From Streptomyces sp. NRRL F-5122 (GTDB lineage Bacteria > Actinomycetota > Actinomycetes > Streptomycetales > Streptomycetaceae), in assembly GCF_001507435.1 (NCBI RefSeq), contig NZ_LMWH01000001.1, forward strand, positions 1 to 64,000: a stretch of 64,000 nt of DNA, given 5' to 3'. This document shows, piece after piece, positions 45,523 to 54,465 of this stretch. Every line of letters begins with the position of its first letter. Position 1 is the stretch's first letter. A model generated the notes under the pieces. The model was given only the letters and a program-made list of their open reading frames with translations. It was not told the DNA's origin and ran no database searches. The translations under genes were made by a program, and so were the position numbers.

Positions 45523-47022
45523 TCAGGCGACGAAGGTGCGCGGCGCCTCGGCCGGTCCCGACACCCCCGTCTCGACCAGGTGTGCCGCGGCCGCGAGGCG
45601 CACCGCCGCCTCCTCCGCCACGGCACCGCCCACCGTGAACGGCAGCCGCACATATCCCTCGAACGCGCCGTCCACGCCGAAGCGCGGCCCCGACGGCACC
45701 CTGACGCCGACCCGTTCACCGGCCTCGGCGAGACGGGATCCCGACAGACCGCCGGTGCGCACCCACAGGGTCAGACCGCCCCGCGGCACCGAGAACTCCC
45801 AGGAGGGCAACTGCGTACGTACCGCGGCGACCAGGGCGTCCCGGTTCTCCCGGGCCTGCTTGCGCCGCAGTTCCACCGCCTGCTCCCAGCCGCCCGTGCT
45901 GAGCAGCCAGTGCACGGCCAGTTGCTCCAGCACCGGTGTGCCCAGGTCGGCATAGGCGCGGGCCGCGACCAGGCTGCGGATCACATCGGGGGCGGCACGC
46001 ACCCAGCCGATGCGCATGCCCGCCCAGAAGGCCTTGCTCGCCGAGCCCACGGTGATCACGGAGGAGCCCGCCGGGTCGAAGGCGCTCACCGGACGCGGCA
46101 TCTCCAGATCGTCCTCCAGGTACAGCTCGCTCATCGTCTCGTCGACGACCAGGACCGTCCCGGCGGAGCGGGCCGCCTCCACCAGGCGGCGGCGCTGGTC
46201 CTCGTCGGCCAGTGCGCCCGTCGGGTTGTGGAAGTCCGCGACGACATAGGCGAGTCGGGGCGCGGCCTCGCGCAGTACCTGGCGCCAGCGGTCCAGGTCC
46301 CAGCCGCGAAGACCTTCGCTCATCGCCACGGGGACCAGGCGGGCGCCCGCCTCCCGCATCAGCTGGAGGATGTTGGCGTACGACGGCGACTCGACGGCGA
46401 TGCGCTCGCCTCGGCCGGCGAAGAGGTGGCAGATCGCGTCCATGGCGCCCATGGCGCCCGTGGTCACCATGATCTGCTCCGGCATGGTCGGGATGCCGCG
46501 CCGGGTGTAGCGCTCGGCGATCATGGAGCGCAGCGCGGGCAGACCGGCCGGGTAGTCCCCGTGGGTGTGCGCGTACGGGGGCAGCTCCTCCAGCGCCCCT
46601 TGCACGGCGCGGGTGAGCCACGGCTCGGGTGCGGGCAGGGCCGCGCAGCCGAGGTCGATCATCGAGCCCAGGGCCTCGGGCGGCAGCGGTTCGAGTCCCC
46701 GCGCCGGAAGCGGGTTGCCGGCGGGCACGGCGGTCCAGCTGCCGGCCCCGCGGCGGGACTCCAGGAATCCCTCGGTCCGCATCGCCTCGTACGCGGCCGC
46801 GACCGTCGTACGGCTGACGGACAGGGCGAGCGCCAGTTCCCGCTCGGCGGGCAGCCGGGCGGCGACGGGCACGCGGCCCTCCAGCACCAGGAGCCGGATG
46901 CCGTCGGCGAGCGCGCGATAGGCGGGCGGGCGACGGGTGCCGGGGCCCGCGGGACGGTCCTGCTGGGAGTTGAGCAGTCGGGCGAGCTGCGCCGCACCCA
47001 CCGCCGAGGTCCACTGCGCCAT
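45523..47022 (-). CDS. MocR-type regulator (GntR HTH + aminotransferase fold)
   Basis: The 499-residue protein has an N-terminal winged helix (LPAERELALALSVSRTTVAA) and a fold-type I PLP domain with the Schiff-base Lys in SASKAFWAGMRIGW. MocR proteins sense PLP or amino-compounds and usually control a divergent gene. Here that gene is the YczE-like membrane protein, a known MocR-YczE pairing. ATG 47022 follows GGAAG. The shared region holds the inverted repeat TGGCTTG/CAAGCCA. Confidence 0.9.
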   Translation of the reverse strand: MAQWTSAVGAAQLARLLNSQQDRPAGPGTRRPPAYRALADGIRLLVLEGRVPVAARLPAERELALALSVSRTTVAAAYEAMRTEGFLESRRGAGSWTAVPAGNPLPARGLEPLPPEALGSMIDLGCAALPAPEPWLTRAVQGALEELPPYAHTHGDYPAGLPALRSMIAERYTRRGIPTMPEQIMVTTGAMGAMDAICHLFAGRGERIAVESPSYANILQLMREAGARLVPVAMSEGLRGWDLDRWRQVLREAAPRLAYVVADFHNPTGALADEDQRRRLVEAARSAGTVLVVDETMSELYLEDDLEMPRPVSAFDPAGSSVITVGSASKAFWAGMRIGWVRAAPDVIRSLVAARAYADLGTPVLEQLAVHWLLSTGGWEQAVELRRKQARENRDALVAAVRTQLPSWEFSVPRGGLTLWVRTGGLSGSRLAEAGERVGVRVPSGPRFGVDGAFEGYVRLPFTVGGAVAEEAAVRLAAAAHLVETGVSGPAEAPRTFVA

Positions 47023-47057
47023 GACTTCCGGTCCACCTTCCCTGAATTGGCCATGGT

Positions 47058-47077
47058 TGGCTTGTCTTTCCAAGCCA
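47058..47077. promoter_or_regulatory. inverted repeat in the MocR/YczE shared promoter
   Basis: TGGCTTG-TCTTTC-CAAGCCA has 7-bp perfect arms and lies midway between the divergent MocR and YczE genes. It is the best candidate for the MocR operator. MocR sites are more often direct repeats, so an inverted site would be atypical. Confidence 0.55.
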
Positions 47078-47134
47078 CAGAGTGTCATGCATCAGGCCAC
47101 TGCCACCACAGGGGGGTTCGTTTTGTTCACTGGC

Positions 47135-47788
47135 ATGTCCACGAAGATCCGGCTCGGGCGGCGGCTGGTCCAGTTGTACGCGGGTCTCGCGCTCTACGGC
47201 GCGAGTTCCGCCCTCCTCCTCGAGGCGGGCCTCGGCCTCGAACCGTGGAACGTCCTGCATCAGGGACTGTCGAAGCTGACGGGGCTCAGCATGGGCCTGG
47301 TGCTGACCATCGTGGGCGCCGCCGTCCTGCTGCTGTGGATCCCCCTGCGCCAGCGCCCCGGTCTCGGCACCGTCTCCAACGTCCTCGTGATCGGCTTCGC
47401 CATGGACGCCACCCTGGCCGTGCTCCCCGACGTGCGCGCCCTGGCCGTACGGGTTCCCCTTCTTCTGGCGGGTGTCGTGCTCAACGGCGCGGCGACCGGC
47501 CTCTACATCGCGGCGGACTTCGGACCGGGTCCGCGCGACGGCCTGATGACCGGTCTGCACCGGCGCACCGGCCGCTCGATCCGGCTGATCCGCACGGCCG
47601 TCGAGGTCGCCGTCGTCGTGACCGGGTTCGCCCTCGGGGGCACCGTCGGCGTCGGGACCGTGCTGTACGCGCTGACCATCGGCCCGCTGGCCCAGCTCTT
47701 CCTGCGCGTGTTCGCCGTCCCCGCGGCATCGGCGCGCAGCACGGTCGTTGCCACCGGGCAACCGGAGGGAGCGATACTGCACCGGTGA
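47135..47788 (+). CDS. YczE/YyaS/YitT-like membrane protein
   Basis: The 217-residue protein has about five membrane helices (LVQLYAGLALYGASSALLLE onward) and the family block LGLEPWNVLHQGLS. It is divergent from MocR, the conserved partner of this family; transport of a vitamin-B6-related or amine compound has been proposed for such pairs but is not proven. Start choice is uncertain: ATG 47135 begins the conserved part, ATG 47087 is in frame, and neither has a good ribosome site. The stop overlaps the GDPD start (GTGA). Confidence 0.82.
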   Translation: MSTKIRLGRRLVQLYAGLALYGASSALLLEAGLGLEPWNVLHQGLSKLTGLSMGLVLTIVGAAVLLLWIPLRQRPGLGTVSNVLVIGFAMDATLAVLPDVRALAVRVPLLLAGVVLNGAATGLYIAADFGPGPRDGLMTGLHRRTGRSIRLIRTAVEVAVVVTGFALGGTVGVGTVLYALTIGPLAQLFLRVFAVPAASARSTVVATGQPEGAILHR

Positions 47789-48552
47789 CGACCCTGATAC
47801 GCCACCCCTATCTCGACCACCCCGGCCCCATCCCCTTCGCCCACCGGGGCGGGGCCGGGGACGGTCTGGAGAACACCCTGGCCCAGTTCCGGCGCGCCGT
47901 GGCGGCGGGCTACCGGTACATCGAGACGGATGTGCACGCCACCGCCGACGGGAAGCTGGTGGCGTTCCACGACACGACGCTCGACCGGGTGACGGACGGG
48001 GCCGGAAGGATCGCGGACCTGCCCTGGGAGGACGTGCGGCAGGCGCGCGTGGCGGGCAGCGAGCCGGTGCCCCTCTTCGAGGACCTGCTCGAGGAGTTCC
48101 CCGAGGTGCGCTGGAACGTCGACATCAAGGCGGAGCCCGCCCTGCGCCCCCTGCTGGACCTGATCGAGCGCACGGACAGCTGGGACCGGATCTGCGTCGG
48201 CTCGTTCTCGGAGTCCCGCGTCGTGCGCGCCCAGCGCCTGGCGGGTCCGCGCCTTGCGACGTCGTACGGCACGCGGGGCGTGCTGGGTCTGCGGCTGCGC
48301 TCCTGGGGCATACCGGCGGGGCTGCGCCGCTCGGCGATAGCCGCCCAGGTCCCGGAGTCCCAGTCGGGCATCCCCGTGGTGGACCGCCGCTTCGTGCGCG
48401 CCGCTCATGCGCGAGGGCTCCAGGTGCACGTGTGGACGATCAACGAACCCGATCGTATGCACCGGCTCCTGGACCTGGGAGTGGATGGCATCATGACCGA
48501 TCACATCGGCACGCTGCGCAAGGTCCTCGAGGACCGGGGCACCTGGGTCTGA
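47785..48552 (+). CDS. glycerophosphodiester phosphodiesterase
   Basis: The 255-residue cytoplasmic enzyme would hydrolyse glycerophosphodiesters to glycerol 3-phosphate plus alcohol. The GDPD motif FAHRGGAGDGLENTL and metal ligands ETDVH, FHD and DIK are present. The length is normal for single-domain bacterial enzymes without a signal peptide. GTG 47785 overlaps the YczE stop. From memory this matches SCO1419, one of several Streptomyces GDPDs. Glycerol 3-phosphate made here would join the same pool as that from GlpK. Confidence 0.92.
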   Translation: MTTLIRHPYLDHPGPIPFAHRGGAGDGLENTLAQFRRAVAAGYRYIETDVHATADGKLVAFHDTTLDRVTDGAGRIADLPWEDVRQARVAGSEPVPLFEDLLEEFPEVRWNVDIKAEPALRPLLDLIERTDSWDRICVGSFSESRVVRAQRLAGPRLATSYGTRGVLGLRLRSWGIPAGLRRSAIAAQVPESQSGIPVVDRRFVRAAHARGLQVHVWTINEPDRMHRLLDLGVDGIMTDHIGTLRKVLEDRGTWV

Positions 48553-48596
48553 ACGCCCCGCGCACGATCACGTTCCACGGGGAAGCGAGGGCACGG

Positions 48597-49943
48597 GTGG
48601 GCACCGACACCCTGCGGGCAGTGGCGGCGGACGACCCCGCCGAGCGGCGGCGCGAACAGCGCGGCTGGTACTTCTACGACTGGGCGTGCTCCGTCTACTC
48701 GACGAGCGTGCTGACCGTGTTCCTCGGCCCCTATCTCACCTCGGTGGCCAAATCGGCGGCGGACGCGGACGGTTACGTCCACCCGCTTGGCGTACCGGTC
48801 CGCGCGGGATCCTTCTTCGCGTACTCGGTCTCCGCCTCCGTCGTCGTCGCGATCCTCGTCATGCCGCTCGCCGGGGCGGCCGCCGACCGCAGCGGACGCA
48901 AGAAGCCGCTGCTCGGCCTCTGCGCGTACCTGGGTGCCGCGGCCACCACCGGGATGTTCTTCCTGGACGGACAGCGCTATCTGCTCGGCGGCCTCCTGCT
49001 GATCGTCGCGAACGCTTCGGTGGCCGTCTCGATGGTGGTCTACAACTCCTATCTCCCGCAGATCGCACCGCCCGAGGAGCGCGACGCGGTCTCCTCACGC
49101 GGCTGGGCCTTCGGTTACGCGGCCGGTTCTCTGGTCCTGGTAGCGAACCTGGTCCTGTTCACGGCCCACGACTCCTTCGGCGTCTCGGAGTCCACCGCGG
49201 TCCGCATCTGCCTGGCCTCGGCGGGCATCTGGTGGGGCGCCTTCACGCTGGTGCCGCTGCGGCGGCTGCGGGACCGCCGTACGACGTCCTCGGCGCCCGC
49301 GGTGCACGGCTGGCGGCAACTGGCGGCGACGGTCCGCGACATGCGCGGGAAGCCGCTCACCCTCGCCTTCCTGCTGGCGTACCTCATCTACAACGACGGC
49401 ATCCAGACCGTCATCTCCCAGGCGTCGGTGTACGGCTCCGAGGAACTGGGCCTCGGCCAGTCGACCCTGATCGCCGCCGTGCTGCTGGTGCAGGTGCTGG
49501 CGGTGGGCGGCGCCCTGGGGATGGGACGGCTGGCCCGCAAGTACGGGGCCAAGCGCACCATCCTCGGTTCACTCGTCGCCTGGACCGTGACGCTCGGCGC
49601 GGGCTACTTCCTGCCCGCCGGCGCACCCGTCTGGTTCTTCGTCCTGGCGGCCTGCATCGGAATGGTCCTCGGCGGCAGCCAGGCCCTGTCGCGCTCGCTC
49701 TTCTCCCATCTGGTGCCGCCCGGCAAGGAGGCCGAGTACTTCTCGGCCTACGAGATGAGCGACCGCGGCATGAGCTGGCTCGGACCGCTGCTGTTCGGAC
49801 TCACCTACCAGCTGACCGGAAGCTATCGGGACGCGATCATCTCGCTGGTGGCGTTCTTCCTCATCGGATTCGTCCTGCTGGCCCGGGTCCCGGTGCGGCA
49901 GGCGGTGCGCGACGCGGGAAATCCGGTACCCGAGAGGATTTAG
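48597..49943 (+). CDS. UMF1/Atg22-like MFS transporter
   Basis: The 448-residue protein has 11-12 membrane helices. The N-terminal WYFYDWACSVYSTSVLTVFLGPYL and the SVYGSEELGLGQS and GGSQALSRSLFSHLVPP segments are typical of the Atg22-like group, thought to export amino acids or lipids-linked solutes; the substrate is unknown. GTG 48597 follows GCGAGGG; longer in-frame starts run over the GDPD gene. It lies 44 bp after GDPD on the same strand and probably ends the YczE-GDPD-MFS operon. Confidence 0.88.
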   Translation: MGTDTLRAVAADDPAERRREQRGWYFYDWACSVYSTSVLTVFLGPYLTSVAKSAADADGYVHPLGVPVRAGSFFAYSVSASVVVAILVMPLAGAAADRSGRKKPLLGLCAYLGAAATTGMFFLDGQRYLLGGLLLIVANASVAVSMVVYNSYLPQIAPPEERDAVSSRGWAFGYAAGSLVLVANLVLFTAHDSFGVSESTAVRICLASAGIWWGAFTLVPLRRLRDRRTTSSAPAVHGWRQLAATVRDMRGKPLTLAFLLAYLIYNDGIQTVISQASVYGSEELGLGQSTLIAAVLLVQVLAVGGALGMGRLARKYGAKRTILGSLVAWTVTLGAGYFLPAGAPVWFFVLAACIGMVLGGSQALSRSLFSHLVPPGKEAEYFSAYEMSDRGMSWLGPLLFGLTYQLTGSYRDAIISLVAFFLIGFVLLARVPVRQAVRDAGNPVPERI

Positions 49944-50111
49944 CACCTGACGGCAAAGGGCGGTAGTGTACGCGTTTGGCCTGCAAGGCGTACCGTTACT
50001 GCGCGTCAAAGGAGACGAGCCGCTGGGTGACATCTGCTGGCAGATGTGACAAACCGGGCGCTGGTGGGTACAACAAGGGGCGGCTACGACGGCGACGCAT
50101 GACCCGGAACG

Positions 50112-50137
50112 GGAATCTTTACCGCCGACCGGACGTT
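50112..50137 (+). promoter_or_regulatory. sigma-R promoter of rbpA
   Basis: GGAAT (50112-50116), exactly 18 bases, then GTT (50135-50137) matches the sigma-R consensus GGGAAT-N18-GTT used in thiol-oxidative stress. It is 61 bp before the rbpA start. S. coelicolor rbpA is a known sigma-R target, so disulphide stress should induce this gene. Confidence 0.88.
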
Positions 50138-50198
50138 GACCGGATGACGACGACAGCGACACCTGTCCTGTGGGCGACAAGCCCGGGAGGCACGATTC

Positions 50199-50573
50199 AT
50201 GAGTGAGCGAGCTCTTCGCGGCACGCGCCTCGTGGTGACCAGCTACGAGACGGACCGCGGCATCGACCTGGCCCCGCGCCAGGCCGTGGAGTACGCATGC
50301 GAGAAGGGGCACCGCTTCGAGATGCCCTTCTCGGTCGAGGCGGAGATCCCGCCGGAGTGGGAGTGCAAGGTCTGTGGGGCCCCGGCACTCCTTGTGGACG
50401 GTGACGGCCCGGAAGAGAAGAAGGCCAAGCCGGCGCGTACGCACTGGGACATGCTGATGGAGCGACGCACCCGCGAGGAGCTCGAAGAGGTCCTCGAGGA
50501 GCGCCTGGCCGTTCTCCGCTCCGGCGCGATGAACATCGCCGTCCATCCGCGGGACAGCCGCAAGTCCGCGTAG
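50199..50573 (+). CDS. rbpA: RNA polymerase-binding protein RbpA
   Basis: This 124-residue actinobacterial transcription factor binds the principal sigma factor and RNA polymerase and stabilises the open complex. Zinc ligands Cys34, His38, Cys56 and Cys59 are at the expected places, and the C-terminal sigma-interaction part (THWDMLMERRTREELEEVLE) is intact. The GGGAGG site precedes ATG 50199. Expression is driven at least in part by the sigma-R promoter at 50112. A very strong hairpin ends the transcript. Confidence 0.97.
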   Translation: MSERALRGTRLVVTSYETDRGIDLAPRQAVEYACEKGHRFEMPFSVEAEIPPEWECKVCGAPALLVDGDGPEEKKAKPARTHWDMLMERRTREELEEVLEERLAVLRSGAMNIAVHPRDSRKSA

Positions 50574-50615
50574 TCCCGGCAGGGTCTGGCGGGATACGAA
50601 CAACGCATGCGATGC

Positions 50616-50658
50616 CCGGTGGGCGCCGCACGTCGATGCGACGTGCGGCGCCCACCGG
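50616..50658. terminator. strong bidirectional terminator after rbpA
   Basis: Perfect 20-bp arms (50616-50635 and 50639-50658) enclose only 3 bases; a further 6 bp pair beyond a single bulge. It separates the convergent rbpA and fxsA genes. Confidence 0.88.
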
Positions 50659-50683
50659 CGCATCGCGGGTGAGTACTGCGGCC

Positions 50684-51250
50684 TCAGCGGTTCAGCGGCG
50701 GACGCGGCTCCCCGGGCGCCGATGACGGCTCGTCCCTGATGACCTCACCCTGAACGACCTTTCCGTCGGGACGGTGAATACGAGCCTGCTGGAAGGCGTC
50801 ACCGAAACTGCCGGGCGTCGCCTCGCGCAGCCTGCGGTCGATGGTGCGTTCCGCCGTACGGCTCACCGCCTTCTGGACCGGCGGAACAAGAAGCAGCAGC
50901 CCCAGCACGTCGGAGATCAGGCCCGGCAGCATCAGCAGCAGACCGCCGAGCATCATCAGACCGTTGCCGCCGCCGCCCTTGGGCTCCTCACCCGACTGCC
51001 GGGCCTGGAGCGTCTCACCGAGATTGCGGAACGCCCGGCGTCCGGCCCGCTTGATCACCACGGCCCCGAGCACGAAGCCGGCCACCAGCAACACGAACAC
51101 CGTGAACCCGCCGGCCGCGCCCGCCACCAGCGTGAGCAGCCAGATCTCCAGCACCAGCCACGCGGCGACACCCAGCGGCAGGAACGTGCGCAGCCGGGAA
51201 CGCCGTGGCCGGGAGGCGGAGTGAGGGGAAGCGGGGGCACCAGTCGTCAT
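50684..51250 (-). CDS. fxsA: FxsA family membrane protein
   Basis: The 188-residue protein has about three to four membrane helices (residues about 23-43, 45-65 and the glycine/leucine-rich GLMMLGGLLLMLPGLISDVLG) and the family end of helix LLLLVPPVQ. FxsA was named for easing phage T7 exclusion in E. coli; the native role is unknown. The C-terminal tail is polar and cytoplasmic. It is convergent with rbpA, an arrangement I recall from other streptomycetes. Confidence 0.92.
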   Translation of the reverse strand: MTTGAPASPHSASRPRRSRLRTFLPLGVAAWLVLEIWLLTLVAGAAGGFTVFVLLVAGFVLGAVVIKRAGRRAFRNLGETLQARQSGEEPKGGGGNGLMMLGGLLLMLPGLISDVLGLLLLVPPVQKAVSRTAERTIDRRLREATPGSFGDAFQQARIHRPDGKVVQGEVIRDEPSSAPGEPRPPLNR

Positions 51251-51396
51251 GGTCCCAGTGTGCCCAAAGCAGGCTCAATGCGGGATAAGGGGGTGACCAG
51301 CGGCGTTCGCCCGACGACCCGGCCGGCTTTCCCGGACGGGGACGACGGATGCCGCACCGGATCGACGTACGGCCCGCACTGGAGCCGCACCGCGGG

Positions 51397-52191
51397 CTAG
51401 GCGGACTTGCCGCGGCCGCTCAGCTTGGCGACGCGGTCGCCCACGCCCCACGCCGTGACCCGCCACAGCGCCTCGACGAGGATGTCGCGGCTCATCTTGG
51501 AGTCGCCGAGCTCGCGCTCGACGAAGGTGATCGGCACCTCGACGACGTGGTATCCCGCCTTGACGGCGCGCCGGGCCAGGTCGACCTGGAAGCAGTACCC
51601 CTGCGAGGCCACCTCGTCCAGTCCGAGCCCCTGAAGGGTCTCGCGGCGGAAGGCGCGGTAACCACCGGTGATGTCACGCAGCGGCAGATCCAGCGCGAGA
51701 CGCGAGTAGAGGCTGCCCCCGCGGGAGATGAACTCCCGGCTCTTGGGCCAGTTCACCACTCGGCCGCCCGGCACCCAGCGGGAGCCCAGCACGAGGTCGG
51801 CCCCCTTGAGCGCGGTCAGCAGGCGCGGCAGCTCCTCCGGCTGGTGGGAGCCGTCGGCGTCCATCTCGATCAGTACGCCGTAGCCGTGCTCCATGCCCCA
51901 GCGGAAGCCGGCCAGGTACGCGGCGCCCAGGCCTTCCTTGCCCTTGCGGTGCAGCACCTGGACATGGTCGTCCTCGGCGGCCAGCTCGTCCGCGAGCTTG
52001 CCCGTGCCGTCGGGGCTGTTGTCGTCGGCCACGAGGACGTGCGCCTCAGGCACGGCCGACCGCACCCGGCCGACGATCGCCTTGATGTTCTCCGCCTCGT
52101 TGTAGGTCGGAATGATCACCAGGGCGGTGCCGAGCGGGCCGAACTGCCTCCCCTGGGCTCCTGCCGCGAGGGTCCCGTCGCCGTCGTTCAC
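51397..52191 (-). CDS. ppm1: polyprenol phosphate mannosyltransferase (Dpm1-like)
   Basis: The 264-residue GT2 enzyme makes polyprenyl-phosphate-mannose from GDP-mannose, the donor for protein O-mannosylation and phage receptor glycans in Streptomyces. Motifs are IPTYNEAENI, VADDNSPDGT and EMDADGSHQ; the protein lacks the membrane domain fused in mycobacterial Ppm1. GTG 52191 has GAAGGGG upstream. The orthologue in S. coelicolor is SCO1423, from memory. Confidence 0.93.
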   Translation of the reverse strand: MNDGDGTLAAGAQGRQFGPLGTALVIIPTYNEAENIKAIVGRVRSAVPEAHVLVADDNSPDGTGKLADELAAEDDHVQVLHRKGKEGLGAAYLAGFRWGMEHGYGVLIEMDADGSHQPEELPRLLTALKGADLVLGSRWVPGGRVVNWPKSREFISRGGSLYSRLALDLPLRDITGGYRAFRRETLQGLGLDEVASQGYCFQVDLARRAVKAGYHVVEVPITFVERELGDSKMSRDILVEALWRVTAWGVGDRVAKLSGRGKSA

Positions 52192-52802
52192 TGCTGCCCC
52201 TTCATGTCCGTTCGCAGAGCACCACCATAGTGGCCCCGGCCTGGGCCGACGGGACAGCTTGCACCCGTGGGGGTGTCGATTGCACAAGAGTCGGGTAAGA
52301 GCGGCCGCCGCGTCGTGCGCGTGCCCCGCGGGGCACCATCTCGACGGAAATCCACGCGCCGCGGGCGCAGCCCCGGTGTGCGCCCCAGCAAAGCCGCGCC
52401 ACGGATCGGGGCCCGGCGCCCTTCGGGCCGACCTGGCACCCGCTGGCTGCGGGTCGACCGAAAGCCGTTGTCTACTGAACGCCCGGGCCCCACCCGGATC
52501 ACACCATGCCGACCGACCGGAACGTTGCCCTCGCCGTGGCGCGGGCGCTGAGCCTGGCTCCCAGTGGTGGTGCGCCGGTGCGGCACACCATCCCTGACCC
52601 AGCGGCGCTCCGGCGACTGCGCGGAGGTTCTCCGGTCGGACGTCCGGTGGTGGACCCGGCCGAACCTACCGGCCCCCTGCGCCTCGCTGTCAACAACCGT
52701 TTGACCTGCGGTTATTTCAGCAAAGACCTGGTCAGGGCAGAGGATGCGCAGGTCGCGCCGCAGAATCGCGGCGCCTGATCGGCACCGCGCCACCCCGGGA
52801 GA
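52192..52802. other. 611-bp spacer with promoter and palindrome, no clear gene
   Basis: No frame has convincing codon bias; a 90-residue plus-strand frame at 52506-52778 is possible but weak. On the minus strand TTGACA (52688-52693), 19 bases and TAGGTT (52663-52668) look like a vegetative promoter, but 470 bp from ppm1. A perfect 16-bp palindrome lies at 52321-52336. The region could hold a long leader or a small RNA. Confidence 0.45.
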
Positions 52803-54419
52803 TCACTCGCCCGGGCGCACGAACACCGTCCGGCCGCCCACCACCGTGCGCAGGCACACCGGGAGTTCGGTGCCCGGGGTCAGATCGGGCAGGCCAGGGG
52901 TGCCGGAGCGGGGGTCCGTGGACCAGCGGGCGACCCGGTCGTCGGGGGCCTGGACGATCAGCTCGTCCGTGCGCCACACGGCGTAGTCCGCCGGGGCGCC
53001 GGGAACAAGCACCCCGGCGTCGTCCCGTCCGACGGCCCGCCAGCCGCCGCGGGTGTGCGCGGTGAACGCGGCACGTACGGAGACCCGGTGCCCGGGCGTG
53101 CGGTGGAAGGCGGCGGCGCGCACCGTGCCCCACGGGTCCAGCGGGGTGACGGGGCTGTCGGAGCCGAAGGCGAGCGGGACACCGGCGCGCAGCAGCGCCG
53201 CGAAGGGATTCAGGGTGCGGGCCCGCTCGGCACCGAGCCGCTGGGCGTACATGCCGTCGTCACCGCCCCACAGCGCGTCGAAGGCCGGCTGGACGGAGGC
53301 GGTCAGGCCGAGTTCGGCGAACGCGGCGACGGTCTCGGGGGTGAGCATCTCGGCATGCTCGACCCGGTGGCGGGCGGCCCGGACACGGGTGAGCCCCACC
53401 TTCTCGGCCGCGGTTCGCACGCCCTCGACCACGGCGACGACGGCGGCGTCACCGATCGCGTGGAAGCCCGCCTGGAGCCCGGCCTCGGTGCACGCGACGA
53501 CGTGGGCGGCGACGGCCCCGGCGTCCAGGTACGCGATGCCCGTGTGGGCGGCGTCCGTGTAGGGCTCGTGCAGGCACGCGGTGTGCGAGCCGATGGAGCC
53601 GTCGACGAACAGGTCTCCGGCCGCGCCCACGGCACCCAGCCGCCGGGCCTTGTCCACGTCCTGTTCGGCCCAGTAGCCGACCACCCGGGGCCCGGGCTCC
53701 TGCGCGGCGAGCCGCAGCAGCCCGGCGAAGTCGTCCTCGGAGGAGATCTCCGGTCCGGCGCACTCGTGGACCGAACCGATACCGAGGGAGGCGGCGTGCG
53801 CGAGCGCGGCCCGCTGCGCCGCAGTGCGCTGGTCGGGGGTGACCGCCGCGTAGGCGGCGGCGCGCACGGCGTGGTGGGCGTCCCGGGTGAGCGGTTCCCC
53901 GTCGGCGAAACCGGCTTTGTCACGGACGCCCGGCGCCAGATCCAGCAGGGCCGTGGTGACGACGGCCGAATGGACGTCGATCCGGGTGAGATAGAGGGGA
54001 CGGCCACCGGTCGCCTCGTCCAGTTCGTCCCGGCGGGGTGCCCGGCGCTCGGGCCAGCGGGCCGTGTCCCAGCCGTGGCCGAGGAGGACGCGGTCGTCCG
54101 GCCGGGCCGCGGCGAAGTCACGGACGAGGGCCAGGGCGGCCTGCAGGGAGGGCGCGCCGGACAGATCGAGCCCGGTGAGCGCGAGACCCGTGGCGGTGGT
54201 GTGCACATGCGCGTCCGTGAACGCCGGGGTGACGAGCGCGCCGTCGAGGTCGACGACCTCGTCCACGCCTGCCGCGAAGGCGTCGGCGGCCCCTTCGGAG
54301 CCGACCCAGGCGACCTGCCCGCGTTCGACGACCATGGCGGTCGCGAAGGGGTCGGCGGGGCTGTGGACTTCTCCTCGGCGCAACAGGACGGTCTGCTGCG
54401 GGGCGGTGCGCTCGTTCAT
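52803..54419 (-). CDS. amidohydrolase, YtcJ type
   Basis: The 538-residue protein has the metal-dependent amidohydrolase fold with DAHVHTTATG (the first metal His pair reads H-x-H), HAIGDAAV, RVEHAEM and the last Asp in FGSDSPVTPLDPW. YtcJ relatives act on N-acyl amines or amides; the substrate is open. There is no signal peptide. It lies 46 bp downstream of an Lrp-type regulator on the same strand, suggesting local amino-acid-linked control. Confidence 0.88.
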   Translation of the reverse strand: MNERTAPQQTVLLRRGEVHSPADPFATAMVVERGQVAWVGSEGAADAFAAGVDEVVDLDGALVTPAFTDAHVHTTATGLALTGLDLSGAPSLQAALALVRDFAAARPDDRVLLGHGWDTARWPERRAPRRDELDEATGGRPLYLTRIDVHSAVVTTALLDLAPGVRDKAGFADGEPLTRDAHHAVRAAAYAAVTPDQRTAAQRAALAHAASLGIGSVHECAGPEISSEDDFAGLLRLAAQEPGPRVVGYWAEQDVDKARRLGAVGAAGDLFVDGSIGSHTACLHEPYTDAAHTGIAYLDAGAVAAHVVACTEAGLQAGFHAIGDAAVVAVVEGVRTAAEKVGLTRVRAARHRVEHAEMLTPETVAAFAELGLTASVQPAFDALWGGDDGMYAQRLGAERARTLNPFAALLRAGVPLAFGSDSPVTPLDPWGTVRAAAFHRTPGHRVSVRAAFTAHTRGGWRAVGRDDAGVLVPGAPADYAVWRTDELIVQAPDDRVARWSTDPRSGTPGLPDLTPGTELPVCLRTVVGGRTVFVRPGE

Positions 54420-54465
54420 GGGAACAGTCTCGCGCCTCGCCACCGCCGCCCCGCAGGCAGGTGGG

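Noticed and set aside
45064..47784. Long plus-strand frame leading into the phosphodiesterase gene
   Set aside because: It crosses the FtsK-like stop region and the whole antisense MocR gene; only the last 255 codons are real.
52506..52778. 90-codon plus-strand frame between ppm1 and the amidohydrolase
   Set aside because: Third-position GC is clearly lower than in neighbours and no ribosome site is present; kept only as a weak possibility.
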